Source: Stenotrophomonas pavanii
Lineage (GTDB): Bacteria > Pseudomonadota > Gammaproteobacteria > Xanthomonadales > Xanthomonadaceae
NCBI RefSeq assembly: GCF_900101175.1
Contig: NZ_FNFQ01000001.1
Span: 434,001-498,000, forward strand
Direction: 5' to 3'
Length of the DNA stretch: 64,000 nucleotides
The notes below the pieces were generated by a model. The model saw nothing but the letters and a program-made list of their open reading frames with translations, made no database searches and was not told the origin of the DNA. Positions 1-7,557 of the stretch are shown piece after piece; within the stretch, counting starts at the first letter, position 1; each line of letters begins with the position of its first letter. The position numbers and the translations under genes are program-made.

Positions 1-1
1 G

Positions 2-568
2 CCCCCCTGGACCCACCCCTGGCTGCATGACGTGGGCATCGCCGTGAAGATCCTGCTGACCCTGCTCGCCGCGTGGCTGCTGCGGGTGCTGGCGCGGCGC
101 CTGATCCGTCGTTTCGCCGAGCACTACACGCTGCCGCCCGAGATGGCGATGGGCGCCCGCCGGATCAGCAGTTTCGTGGTCTATTTCAGCGCCCTGCTGT
201 ACATCCTCAGCCTGCTTGGCGCGTCGCCTTCGGTGCTGTGGACGGCGTTCACCGGCTTTGCCGCTGTCGGTGCCGTGGCCTTCTTCGCGGCGTGGAGCGT
301 GCTGTCCAACATCTTCTGCACGCTGCTGATCTTCACCACCCGCCCGTTCCGCCTGCACGACTACATCGAGGTGCTGGAGAACGGCGAGAAGCCCGGCCTG
401 AAGGGCCGGGTGATCGACGTGAACCTGATCTACACCACGCTGCAGGAAACCGGCGACGGCCACGAAGGCACGGTGCTGCAGTTGCCGAACAACCTGTTCT
501 TCCAGCGCACGGTGCGCCGTTGGCGCGACCCGGCACAGGCGCCCGGCGGCATCCAGGGCGACGGTTGA
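2..568 (+). CDS. Small MscS-family mechanosensitive channel, 5' end outside the window
   Basis: The reading frame is open to the left edge of the window, so the true start lies upstream; the first internal start is a GTG at 32. The visible part has two or three hydrophobic segments, then a pore-lining-like helix rich in Ala and Gly (AVGAVAFFAAWSVLSNIF), then the beta domain (FRLHDYIEV, and later the VLQLPNNLFF motif that corresponds to the MscS VxIPN region). MscS channels sit in the inner membrane and open under osmotic downshock. The protein stops soon after the beta domain, so it lacks the long C-terminal vestibule domain of E. coli MscS and belongs to the short MscS-like proteins. Family assignment is firm; ion specificity and gating are unknown. 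Confidence 0.8.
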   Translation, partial: PPWTHPWLHDVGIAVKILLTLLAAWLLRVLARRLIRRFAEHYTLPPEMAMGARRISSFVVYFSALLYILSLLGASPSVLWTAFTGFAAVGAVAFFAAWSVLSNIFCTLLIFTTRPFRLHDYIEVLENGEKPGLKGRVIDVNLIYTTLQETGDGHEGTVLQLPNNLFFQRTVRRWRDPAQAPGGIQGDG

Positions 569-572
569 GGGT

Positions 573-1085
573 GGCTTTGCAGGGCTGCGCCCTGCACCTG
601 CCGAATCAACATCAACCGCCAGTGCAACAGCAAAAGCCAGCATTTCGTGGGCTCGCGGGGTGGGGCCAGTTGAGGGGGACGCTGCAAGTACGTCCATGTA
701 AGCTCGGTCGCCGCATCCATGCGGCTCACGCCCCCTCAACCGGCCCCACCCCGCCTTCGACAGATTTCCGCGATCTGTCCATTCTTCTGTAGAGCCGAGC
801 CATGCTCGGCTCAAAAATCGTTCCGATATCGAAATTTTCGATTTCGATGGAGATTTATCCACGCACGGCGGGATCTCCCGATCGCGGAAATCTGTCAGAG
901 GCGGGGCGGTGTCGGAGTGCGGGGTGTCCGCGGCATGGATGCCTCGGCCAAGCCCCCATGGACGGGTTCACGGCGTCCCCGCACTCCGACACCGCCCTGC
1001 CAACCCACGGAATGCCAGCTGTTGCTGTTGCCGGCCAGCGGCCGGCACTACCGCGGGTGCAGGGCGCAGCCCTGCCGAACACCCC
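573..1085. repeat. Composite palindromic element 1 (two opposed large hairpins)
   Basis: This fills the 517-base gap between two convergent genes. Its ends are inverted copies of a gcagggctgcgccctgc-type hairpin. Inside lie half A, with arms at 655-680 and 729-754 (one A/C mismatch), and half B, with arms at 901-924 and 977-1000. The two halves point in opposite directions. Both loops carry a small hairpin around a catggatg or catccatg core. The centre (755-900) holds a SMAG/REP palindrome at 789-812 and an AT-richer stretch, and is bordered by inverted copies of a tccgcgatctgt-type motif. An inverted REP lies at 1028-1053 near the right end. The frames that stay open across it are by-products of GC-rich palindromes. 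Function unknown; see findings. Confidence 0.8.
789..812 (+). repeat. SMAG/REP palindrome
   Basis: GTAG followed by the palindrome agccgagccatgctcggct. This is the form of the S. maltophilia GTAG (SMAG) repeats, which are short REP-like palindromes scattered between genes. An almost identical copy is at 1421-1444. Confidence 0.8.
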
Positions 1086-1352
1086 TTACCTCAACTGGCT
1101 GTCCTTGCTGCCGCGCCGGTTGTAGCCGGCATGCGCCTGCGCTTCGTCGTCATGCGCCTGCTGGCACGTCACGCACAGCCGTACGCCGGGCACGGCGCGG
1201 CGCCGCGCCAACGGGATCGGCGCGTCGCATTCCTCACAGTGTTCCAGACCGGGGCCGTCGCGCAGCTGGCGCCGCGCGCGGGCGATCGCATCATCGACGG
1301 TGGCGTCGATCTGGTCCTGGACCGCGCCATCTCCTGCCCAACCGGTGGCCAT
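1086..1352 (-). CDS. TraR/DksA-family C4 zinc-finger protein
   Basis: An 88-residue protein with an acidic N-terminal helix (DQIDATVDDAIARARR) and a C-terminal zinc-binding motif in which CEEC and CVTC pairs lie about 20 residues apart. This matches short TraR/YbiI-like members of the DksA family. Full-length DksA reaches into the RNA polymerase secondary channel; short relatives may do so without ppGpp or may have other roles. The ATG start at 1352 is the only good choice. Its 3' end faces composite element 1. Family assignment is firm, target genes unknown. Confidence 0.85.
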   Translation of the reverse strand: MATGWAGDGAVQDQIDATVDDAIARARRQLRDGPGLEHCEECDAPIPLARRRAVPGVRLCVTCQQAHDDEAQAHAGYNRRGSKDSQLR

Positions 1353-1420
1353 GGCTATCCTCCGCAGGTGTGTCGCCCGATATGGGGACGATACACCCCG
1401 GCAAAAAGGAAGGCCTTCAT

Positions 1421-1444
1421 GTAGAGCCGAGCCATGCTCGGCTG
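1421..1444 (+). repeat. SMAG/REP palindrome
   Basis: GTAG plus the same agccgagccatgctcggct palindrome as at 789-812. It lies between the two leftward genes, upstream of the TraR/DksA-like gene. Confidence 0.8.
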
Positions 1445-1491
1445 CGCTTCAGGATGCCAAACAGAACGCGGACGGATCCGATCAGGCCGAT

Positions 1492-1521
1492 TGCGACTTA
1501 ATCCCCTCCGTCCCCTTTTTG
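1492..1521 (-). repeat. ggggacggaggggatta-type intergenic repeat, single copy
   Basis: Read on the minus strand this is a run of A, ggggacggaggggattaagtcg. The same unit occurs twice, as an inverted pair, at 25795-25875. Here it is a single arm just downstream of the DUF2058 stop codon. Function unknown; it could be part of a transcription end or a remnant of a mobile repeat. Confidence 0.6.
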
Positions 1522-1522
1522 C

Positions 1523-2080
1523 TTACCAGACCAGGTCGTCGGGCACCTGGAACTGCGCGTAGTAGGCGTCGTCTTCGGCGTTGCCGGTGGAGATTTCGGC
1601 GGTCGAGCCCGGCTGGCCGTGGTCGACGATGATGGCTTCGGGTGTGCGTTCACGCACCTTTTCGGCGGCGGCGCGGGGCAGCAACGCATAGCCGTCGCCG
1701 TGGGCGACGATGACCAGCACGCCCACCGACAGCGCCTTGCGCAGCTTGGGATCGATCAGCAGCGTACGGATTGCGGCGCCGTCGCTGAAGCGGTACTCAT
1801 CGTCGCCCTTGTACGGCACCGCGTGGGCCGTGATGATCTGCCGGGCCTGGGCCTTCTGTTCCGCCTGCCTGGCCTGGGCGTTGCGCTCGGCGGCGAGTGC
1901 GCGGTCGCGCTCGACCTTTTCGGCACGGGCGCGTTCAGCCTCGCGCTGGACCTCGGCCGAGGTCGATTCGGCCTTGCCCTGGCGGGCCTTGGCCTGCTCG
2001 CGTGCGGCGGCGCTGGCCTGCGACTTCTTGGCCAGGCCGGCCTTGAGCAATTGTTCCTGCAGCGCGTTGGGCTTTGCCAT
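1523..2080 (-). CDS. DUF2058 domain protein
   Basis: A 185-residue protein. The N-terminal third is a charged, Ala/Gln/Glu/Arg-rich helix, probably a coiled coil, starting MAKPNALQEQLLKAGLAKK. The C-terminal half is a compact domain (KGDDEYRFSDG, LVIVAHGDGYALLPRAAAEK). The layout is that of the DUF2058/YaiL family, sometimes called nucleoprotein/polynucleotide-associated proteins. No enzymatic motif is visible and the cellular role is not established. The ATG start at 2080 is natural because the family begins with this MA(K)PN-type sequence. Confidence 0.85.
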   Translation of the reverse strand: MAKPNALQEQLLKAGLAKKSQASAAAREQAKARQGKAESTSAEVQREAERARAEKVERDRALAAERNAQARQAEQKAQARQIITAHAVPYKGDDEYRFSDGAAIRTLLIDPKLRKALSVGVLVIVAHGDGYALLPRAAAEKVRERTPEAIIVDHGQPGSTAEISTGNAEDDAYYAQFQVPDDLVW

Positions 2081-2142
2081 GGTCGGTGCGTACCGCGTGT
2101 AATCTTGGATGCCCCATTCTACCGACGCCCCGCCGGCCCTGC

Positions 2143-2643
2143 ATGGCAGTCCTGAAGTACCTCACCGGTTATCCCGAACCCCTGGTCGCCCAGGTCAGCG
2201 AGCTGCTGGCGCAGGGCAAGCTCGGCCCCTGGCTGCAGCAGCGCTATCCCGATCCGCACGAGGTGCGCAGCGATCGGCAGCTGTACGACTACACCCAGGA
2301 GCTGAAGGACCGTTACCTGCGCAAGTCGGTGCCGCTGAACAAGGTCTGCTACGACAACACGCTGGAAGTGATCAAGCACGCGCTGGGCACCCACACCGCG
2401 ATCTCCCGCGTGCACGGTGGCCGCCTCAAGGCCAGCCGCGAGATCCGCATCGCTACCGTATTCCGCCAGGCACCCGCGGCGTTCCTGCGCATGATCGTGG
2501 TGCATGAGCTGGCCCACCTGAAGGAAGCCGACCACAACAAGGCGTTCTACCAGTTGTGCCAGCACATGGAGCCGGACTACCTGCAGCTGGAGTTCGACAC
2601 CCGCCTGTACCTGACCGAGCTGGCCAATCGCGGCCAGCGCTGA
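2143..2643 (+). CDS. YgjP-like metallopeptidase-domain protein
   Basis: A 166-residue protein with the zinc-binding motif HELAHLKEADHNKAFY near residues 126-141. This is the HExxH...H pattern of the YgjP/DUF45 (M48-like) family. YgjP has been reported as a UTP pyrophosphatase in E. coli, although the fold is that of a metallopeptidase, so the substrate is uncertain. I chose the ATG at 2143 (MAVLKYLTGYPE) over the longer frame from 2074 because the extra residues overlap the divergent neighbour's start region and do not look like coding sequence. Confidence 0.8.
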   Translation: MAVLKYLTGYPEPLVAQVSELLAQGKLGPWLQQRYPDPHEVRSDRQLYDYTQELKDRYLRKSVPLNKVCYDNTLEVIKHALGTHTAISRVHGGRLKASREIRIATVFRQAPAAFLRMIVVHELAHLKEADHNKAFYQLCQHMEPDYLQLEFDTRLYLTELANRGQR

Positions 2644-2690
2644 CCGGCCGCAGCAGCTACACTGCGCGCCCCCTGCCCGACCTGCCTGCC

Positions 2691-3389
2691 ATGGAACCGA
2701 TCCGTCTCGACAAACGCCTGTCCGCCCTGCTCGGCATCCCGCGTGGCGAAGCCCGGCGCTACATCGAGGGCGGCTGGGTCACGGTCAATGGGGAGGTGGT
2801 GGAACAGCCGCAGCGGCCGGTCGACGACAGCGCGGTGATCGTGGTGGCCGAGCAGGCCAGCGATGAAAAGGCCGAACGGGTCAGCATGCTGCTGCACAAG
2901 CCGGCCGGCGTCGCCGCCGAAACCCTGTGCGGCCTGGTCAGCAGTGACAGCCGCAGCGAACTCGACGCCAGCGACATCCGTCCGCTGCAGCGGCATTTCC
3001 ACGGCCTGCAGCTGGGCGCTTCGCTTCCGGCCAGCGACAGCGGCCTGGTCGTGGTCAGCCAAGACCCGGCCACGCTGGCCCATCTGCAGCGCAACTTGGG
3101 GCGCACCGAACAGGAATACCTGATCGAGGTGGCCGAAGGCGGCCCCGAGCGCGGCCCGTGGCTGCTGGCGCGGCTGCAGCAGGAATCCGGTGGCGCGAAG
3201 GTGAGCTGGCAGAGCGAACAGCGCCTGCGTTTCGCCGGCAAGGGCCTGACCGCCAAGGGCCTGCGCGTGGCGGTGACGGCTGCCGGCCTGCAGGTGACGG
3301 CGGTGCGCCGCCTGCGCATCGGCCGCGTGGCGCTGGGGCCGCTGCCGCCGGGGCAGTGGCGCTACTTGGGCAGCGACGAGCGGTTCTGA
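2691..3389 (+). CDS. RsuA-family pseudouridine synthase-like protein lacking the catalytic Asp
   Basis: A 232-residue protein. Residues about 4-45 form an S4 RNA-binding domain (RLDKRLSALLGIPRGEARRY), followed by LLHKPAGV at 67-74, as in RsuA/RluB/RluF-type enzymes. The family's catalytic loop (GRLDxxTxGL) is here replaced by LGASLPASDSGLVVVS at about 108-123, so the Asp aligns with Pro113 and the Arg with Ser111. The C-terminal part (AVRRLRIGRVALGPLPPGQW) is kept. It probably still folds and binds RNA, but pseudouridine formation is doubtful. The start ATG at 2691 fits the S4 domain; the longer frame is not supported. Family is clear, activity is inferred to be lost. Confidence 0.8.
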   Translation: MEPIRLDKRLSALLGIPRGEARRYIEGGWVTVNGEVVEQPQRPVDDSAVIVVAEQASDEKAERVSMLLHKPAGVAAETLCGLVSSDSRSELDASDIRPLQRHFHGLQLGASLPASDSGLVVVSQDPATLAHLQRNLGRTEQEYLIEVAEGGPERGPWLLARLQQESGGAKVSWQSEQRLRFAGKGLTAKGLRVAVTAAGLQVTAVRRLRIGRVALGPLPPGQWRYLGSDERF

Positions 3390-3396
3390 GGTGTGC

Positions 3397-3435
3397 GGGT
3401 CAGATCCCTTGCCGCAGGCAAGGGCTCTGACCCCC
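3397..3435. repeat. ggggtcagatcc-type hairpin
   Basis: An imperfect palindrome: cgggtcagatcccttgcc, a short loop, then ggcaagggctctgacccc. It lies between two rightward genes. Related hairpins are at 24975-25037, 28864-28906, 46741-46780 and 54817-54858. It may slow or end transcription, but there is no clear U-tract. Confidence 0.65.
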
Positions 3436-3487
3436 TATCGATCCTGCAGGCATTCCTTCACGCATGGCGTAGCTCTACCATCGGGGA

Positions 3488-5056
3488 ATGAGCCTGCCCA
3501 AGCCGCTGTGGCGACGCCTGCTGCGTGTTGCTGCGATCATCCTCGCCGCGCTGGTGCTGCTGGTCCTGTCCGGACTGCTGCTGGCCGACCATCTCACGCC
3601 GCAGGCGCATGGCGCGCCTTCGCACGTGCTGCCGCTGCAGCCGGCACAGACCCGCATCGACCAGCAGATCGTGCCACTGCAGGCGGCCCATCCCGGCCAG
3701 TCGGGCGTGGCCTTCCTCAGCGATGGCATGGATGCCTTCGCCGCGCGCGCGATGATCACCACCCAGGCCGGGCGCAGCCTGGACCTGCAGTACTACATCT
3801 GGCACGACGACCTGATCGGCCACCTGATGGCCAAGGCGCTGTATGACGCCGCCGAGCGCGGCGTGCGCGTGCGCATCCTGCTCGATGACATGAATGCCAA
3901 GGACAAGGACGCGCTGATGATGGCGCTCGATGCCCATCCGAACATCGAGATCCGCCTGTACAACCCGTTCCGCAACCGGACCGGCATCCTGCGCATGGTG
4001 GAGATGGTGCAGCGCTTCTTCAGCGTGAACCACCGCATGCACAACAAGAGCTGGATCGCCGATGGCCGCGTCGCGATCGTCGGTGGCCGCAACATCGGCG
4101 AGGAGTATTTCAGCGCGCGCACCGATGTGAACTTCCAGGATCTGGACCTGCTGGTCGCCGGCCCCGCGGTGGAGCAGGCCAACCGGATCTTCGACGACTA
4201 CTGGAACAGCGAAACCGCCATTCCGGTATCCGCGCTTGCCTTCCATACCGACGCACAACTGCGCCTGCTGGTGCGCGAATCGGACCATGAGGCGCAGCGG
4301 GACGTGGCCCGCCCGTACCTTGCGCGCGTGGCCGAATCACGCCAGCGGCAGCGCCCGAGCCCCGAGCCGTTGCACTGGAGCGGTGCAGTGCGCATCGTGT
4401 CGGACCCGCCGATGAAGCACCGCAGGGATGATCGCGCCGCCTGGCTGGTGTCGACCCTGATCAGCGAGCTGCAGGCCGCCCGGCACAAGGCCCTGTTGAT
4501 CTCGCCCTACTTCGTGCCTGGCAACGAGGGCCTGGATGGCTTTTCGGCGATGGCCGGGCGGGGCGTGCAGGTGGGCGTGGTCACCAATTCGCTGGCCGCC
4601 AACGACGTCGCCGCCGTGCACGGGGGCTACATGGGCTACCGCGTGCCGCTGCTGGAAGCCGGCGTCCACCTGTACGAGCTGAAGGCACAGGGACAGTCCG
4701 GCGATGCCGGCGTGTTCGGCAGCAGCGGCGCGAGCCTGCATACCAAGGCATTCCTGATCGATGACCGCCGCGGTTTCGTCGGCTCCTTCAACCTGGACCC
4801 GCGCTCGGCCTACCTGAACACTGAAATGGGTGTGTTGTTCGACGATCCGGTGCTGGGTGCACAGCTGCGGGACGAATACCTGCGCCTGGCTGACCCCAGG
4901 CACAGCTGGTGGCTGGCGCTGGACGACCGCCGCCGGTTGCGCTGGCTGGAGCGCGAACCGCCGCCACACTGGGTCGAGGCCGAGCCAGGGGCAACAGCGC
5001 GCAAGCGCTGGTTGTCGCGCGTGATCAGCTGGCTGCCGGTCGAATCGCAGCTGTAG
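3488..5056 (+). CDS. Phospholipase D family protein, probably cardiolipin synthase (ClsC-like)
   Basis: A 522-residue membrane-anchored protein with an N-terminal hydrophobic segment at about residues 12-33. It has two HKD motifs: HNKSWIADGRVAIVGGRNIG in the middle and HTKAFLIDDRRGFVGSFNLD near the C terminus. Paired HKD motifs form one active site through a phosphohistidine intermediate. The length, the RSAYLNTEMGV block and the single N-terminal anchor match ClsC-type cardiolipin synthases, which join phosphatidyl groups to make cardiolipin. No ClsC partner (YmdB) is nearby. A general PLD-type phosphodiesterase role cannot be excluded. Confidence 0.85.
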   Translation: MSLPKPLWRRLLRVAAIILAALVLLVLSGLLLADHLTPQAHGAPSHVLPLQPAQTRIDQQIVPLQAAHPGQSGVAFLSDGMDAFAARAMITTQAGRSLDLQYYIWHDDLIGHLMAKALYDAAERGVRVRILLDDMNAKDKDALMMALDAHPNIEIRLYNPFRNRTGILRMVEMVQRFFSVNHRMHNKSWIADGRVAIVGGRNIGEEYFSARTDVNFQDLDLLVAGPAVEQANRIFDDYWNSETAIPVSALAFHTDAQLRLLVRESDHEAQRDVARPYLARVAESRQRQRPSPEPLHWSGAVRIVSDPPMKHRRDDRAAWLVSTLISELQAARHKALLISPYFVPGNEGLDGFSAMAGRGVQVGVVTNSLAANDVAAVHGGYMGYRVPLLEAGVHLYELKAQGQSGDAGVFGSSGASLHTKAFLIDDRRGFVGSFNLDPRSAYLNTEMGVLFDDPVLGAQLRDEYLRLADPRHSWWLALDDRRRLRWLEREPPPHWVEAEPGATARKRWLSRVISWLPVESQL

Positions 5057-5059
5057 CGC

Positions 5060-6193
5060 TCAGCGCGCGGTGCCGGCCGGCGCGTGCCCGGCGTCATCCA
5101 GCGTCTCCACGCTGCGCCCATGCAGGCGTCGCCAGATCCAGCGCAAGGCGTGCGGCGGCGCGGTCGGCAGCTGTTCCAGCAGGGCCAGCATGCGGCTCTG
5201 GCTGGCATGCCCATGGCGGCACAACAGGCTGGCCGCTGCAGCAGCGCTGGCCAGGCGCAGGCTGTCGGCCAGCGGTCCCTGTGCATCCACCGCCAGGGCC
5301 TGGTGCACCGGCTCAGGCAATTCCCACGCAGCGGCGACGCGCTGCGCCAACGGCAACGACCACTGCTGCAGCAGCTGCAGGGCCAGCGCCGGCTCCACGG
5401 CCTCGCCGCGGGCCTGTGCCTCCTGCAGCAACTGGCGCATCACCAGGGCAGCGCCCAGCCCCTGTACCAGGCCCAGCCACTGCGCGGCGAAGGCATCGCC
5501 GAAGGTCACCGTGCGCGCATGGTCGGCCGCGGCGCGTGATGCCAGCAGCGCGTGCTCCCAGATGATCGTGCTGAACTGCGGGAACACCTCGCATTGCACC
5601 TGCATCACCGGCTGTACCAGCACCGCGCTGATGATCTGCCGCACGCCTTCGGTGCCGACCAGCGTCACCGCCCGCTGCAGGGTCTCGACCGGGCGCTCGT
5701 GGACCTTGTAGGCCGGGCTGTTGGCGATGCGCAGCAGGTTGCCGGTCAGCACCGGGTCCTGGCCGATGATCGCGGCCATCACCCGTGCCGAGGCGGCATC
5801 GTCGTTGACGGTCTGGATCAGCTGCGGCAGCAGCTGCGGCCGGCGCGGCAGCTGCCTGGCCGCCCAGTCGCGGTCCTGCAGCGCGCGCGCCACCGCCTCG
5901 CCCAGGCCCGGGTCGTGCACCGGCGTCGGCTCGCCGGCCAGCCGCGGATACAGCGCAAGCGCATGCAGCCCGCGTTGCAGGTGGCCAGCGATTTCCGCCG
6001 ATGGCAGCGGCTCGCCCTGCAGGCTGGCCGCTGCGGCAGCCACGGCCTGGCGGGACGCAGCGACCAGCCGCGACGGTGCCGTCCCGGTGGAACGCGACAA
6101 CCAGCTGCGCAGCGACCGCCACCAGGCCCGTGTCATCGCCGCCCGACCTGTCGTTGTAGTGCCTTTGCCGTCACTGACCGCCTGCCTCTTCAC
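5060..6193 (-). CDS. HDOD domain protein
   Basis: Up to 377 residues; an internal ATG at 6136 (MTRAWWRSLRSWL) is a plausible alternative start. From about residue 110 on it has an HDOD domain (RRPQLLPQLIQTVNDDAASA, IGQDPVLTGNLLRIANSPAY, LVGTEGVRQII). HDOD is a degenerate HD phosphohydrolase domain found in signalling proteins of GGDEF/EAL and chemotaxis networks. No output or receiver domain is fused, so its partner is unknown. It is transcribed toward the cardiolipin synthase gene, ending three bases from that stop. Family confident, role open. Confidence 0.8.
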   Translation of the reverse strand: MKRQAVSDGKGTTTTGRAAMTRAWWRSLRSWLSRSTGTAPSRLVAASRQAVAAAAASLQGEPLPSAEIAGHLQRGLHALALYPRLAGEPTPVHDPGLGEAVARALQDRDWAARQLPRRPQLLPQLIQTVNDDAASARVMAAIIGQDPVLTGNLLRIANSPAYKVHERPVETLQRAVTLVGTEGVRQIISAVLVQPVMQVQCEVFPQFSTIIWEHALLASRAAADHARTVTFGDAFAAQWLGLVQGLGAALVMRQLLQEAQARGEAVEPALALQLLQQWSLPLAQRVAAAWELPEPVHQALAVDAQGPLADSLRLASAAAAASLLCRHGHASQSRMLALLEQLPTAPPHALRWIWRRLHGRSVETLDDAGHAPAGTAR

Positions 6194-6413
6194 GCCCGTC
6201 CGGCCACCCGCCGTCGTCGCAGCATCGGCCGCACTTTCATCTTCTTTAACCGAAAGCCCGCCAACCTCGACGGCATCGGCCGGGGGAATGGACTAGAATG
6301 GCGCCGCGCGACCCGTCCCCCTGCCATGACGACGTCGCTTTTTTTGTTTTGGGACCCTACCGTTCACTGGCCGTTCGCTGCAGTTCGCCGCTGTTCGCGC
6401 CATCGGAGACGCC

Positions 6414-7511
6414 ATGCTATTCGAAACCCTCGCCACCACCGGCCACGAACAAGTGGTGTTCTGCCACAACCACGATGCCGGCCTGCGGGCGATCATCGCC
6501 ATCCACAACACCACCCTGGGCCCGGCCCTGGGCGGCGTGCGCATGCGTCCCTACGCCAGCACCGACGAGGCGCTGGCCGATGTGCTGCGCCTGAGCCGGA
6601 CGATGACCTACAAGAACGCGCTGGCCGGCCTCAACGTTGGTGGCGGCAAGGCGGTGATCATCGGCGACCCGAAAGTGGACAAGACCGAGGTCCTGTTCCG
6701 CGCGTTCGGCCGGTATGTCGACTCGCTGGGCGGGCGCTACATCACTGCCGAGGACGTCGGCACTGACGTCAACGACATGGAGAACATCTACCTGGAGAGC
6801 CAGTTCGTGACCGGCGTGCACCAGGTCCATGGCGGCTCCGGCGACCCGGCGCCGTTCACAGCCTACGGTGCACTGCAGGCGCTGATGGCGGCGATGCGCT
6901 TCAAGTTCGGTCATGAGGAAGTGGGCAAGACCAGCATCGCGGTGCAGGGCCTGGGCCACATCGGCATGGAACTGGTGAAGCTGCTGCGCGATCGCGGCGC
7001 CAAGCTGTATGTCACCGACCTGGACAGCGCGCTGGTCGACCGTGCAGTCAGCGATTTCGGCGCCGAAGCCGTCAAGCCGGACGAGATCCACGAAGTGAAC
7101 GCCGATGTGTTCGCACCGTGCGCGCTGGAAAGCGCGATCAACGCCGACACCCTGCCGCGCATCAAGGCCAGGATCATCTGCGGTACCGCCAACAACCAGC
7201 TGTCGAGCCTGGAGATCGGCGATGAGCTGCACGCACGCGGCATCCTCTACGCACCGGACTATGCGGTCAACGCCGGCGGCGTGATGAACGTGTCGCTGGA
7301 GATCGACGGCTACAACCGCGAACGCGCGATGCGCCTGATCCGCAGCATCTACCACAACCTCACCCGCATCTTCGAACTGTCGCAGCGCGAGAACATCGCG
7401 CCGCAGCGTGCGGCCGACCGCATCGCCGAAAGCCGCATCCTGTCGATCGGCAAGCTGAAGATGCCGCTCGGCCGCAGCACCCCGCGCCTGGGCAACCTGC
7501 GCGGCGGCTGA
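6414..7511 (+). CDS. Leucine/valine dehydrogenase (Glu/Leu/Phe/Val dehydrogenase family)
   Basis: A 365-residue NAD-dependent amino acid dehydrogenase. It shows the substrate-binding glycine-rich block GGVRMRP, the catalytic-lysine region (MTYKNALAGLNVGGGKAVI), the AEDVGT motif and a Rossmann nucleotide-binding loop (VQGLGHIGMELVKLL). Such enzymes reversibly deaminate branched-chain amino acids to 2-oxo acids, feeding leucine and valine breakdown or branched fatty-acid primers, which Stenotrophomonas membranes use. Length and motifs fit leucine dehydrogenase best; substrate preference cannot be read from sequence. A ggagac ribosome binding site lies just before the ATG at 6414. Confidence 0.88.
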   Translation: MLFETLATTGHEQVVFCHNHDAGLRAIIAIHNTTLGPALGGVRMRPYASTDEALADVLRLSRTMTYKNALAGLNVGGGKAVIIGDPKVDKTEVLFRAFGRYVDSLGGRYITAEDVGTDVNDMENIYLESQFVTGVHQVHGGSGDPAPFTAYGALQALMAAMRFKFGHEEVGKTSIAVQGLGHIGMELVKLLRDRGAKLYVTDLDSALVDRAVSDFGAEAVKPDEIHEVNADVFAPCALESAINADTLPRIKARIICGTANNQLSSLEIGDELHARGILYAPDYAVNAGGVMNVSLEIDGYNRERAMRLIRSIYHNLTRIFELSQRENIAPQRAADRIAESRILSIGKLKMPLGRSTPRLGNLRGG

Positions 7512-7557
7512 GCCTGCGATGTCGCGCCGGGGCTTTCGACCCGGCGCGACCGCCCGT

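Noticed and set aside
569..1085. Retron or other reverse-transcriptase ncRNA
   Set aside because: The big inverted repeats recall such RNAs, but there is no reverse transcriptase gene in the window.
719..1501. Possible small proteins inside composite element 1, with similar peptides in the other elements (MDAAxKPP-like)
   Set aside because: All frames look similar between copies because the DNA is repeated. The arms change in a way that keeps base pairing, not amino acids, and no ribosome binding site is consistent.
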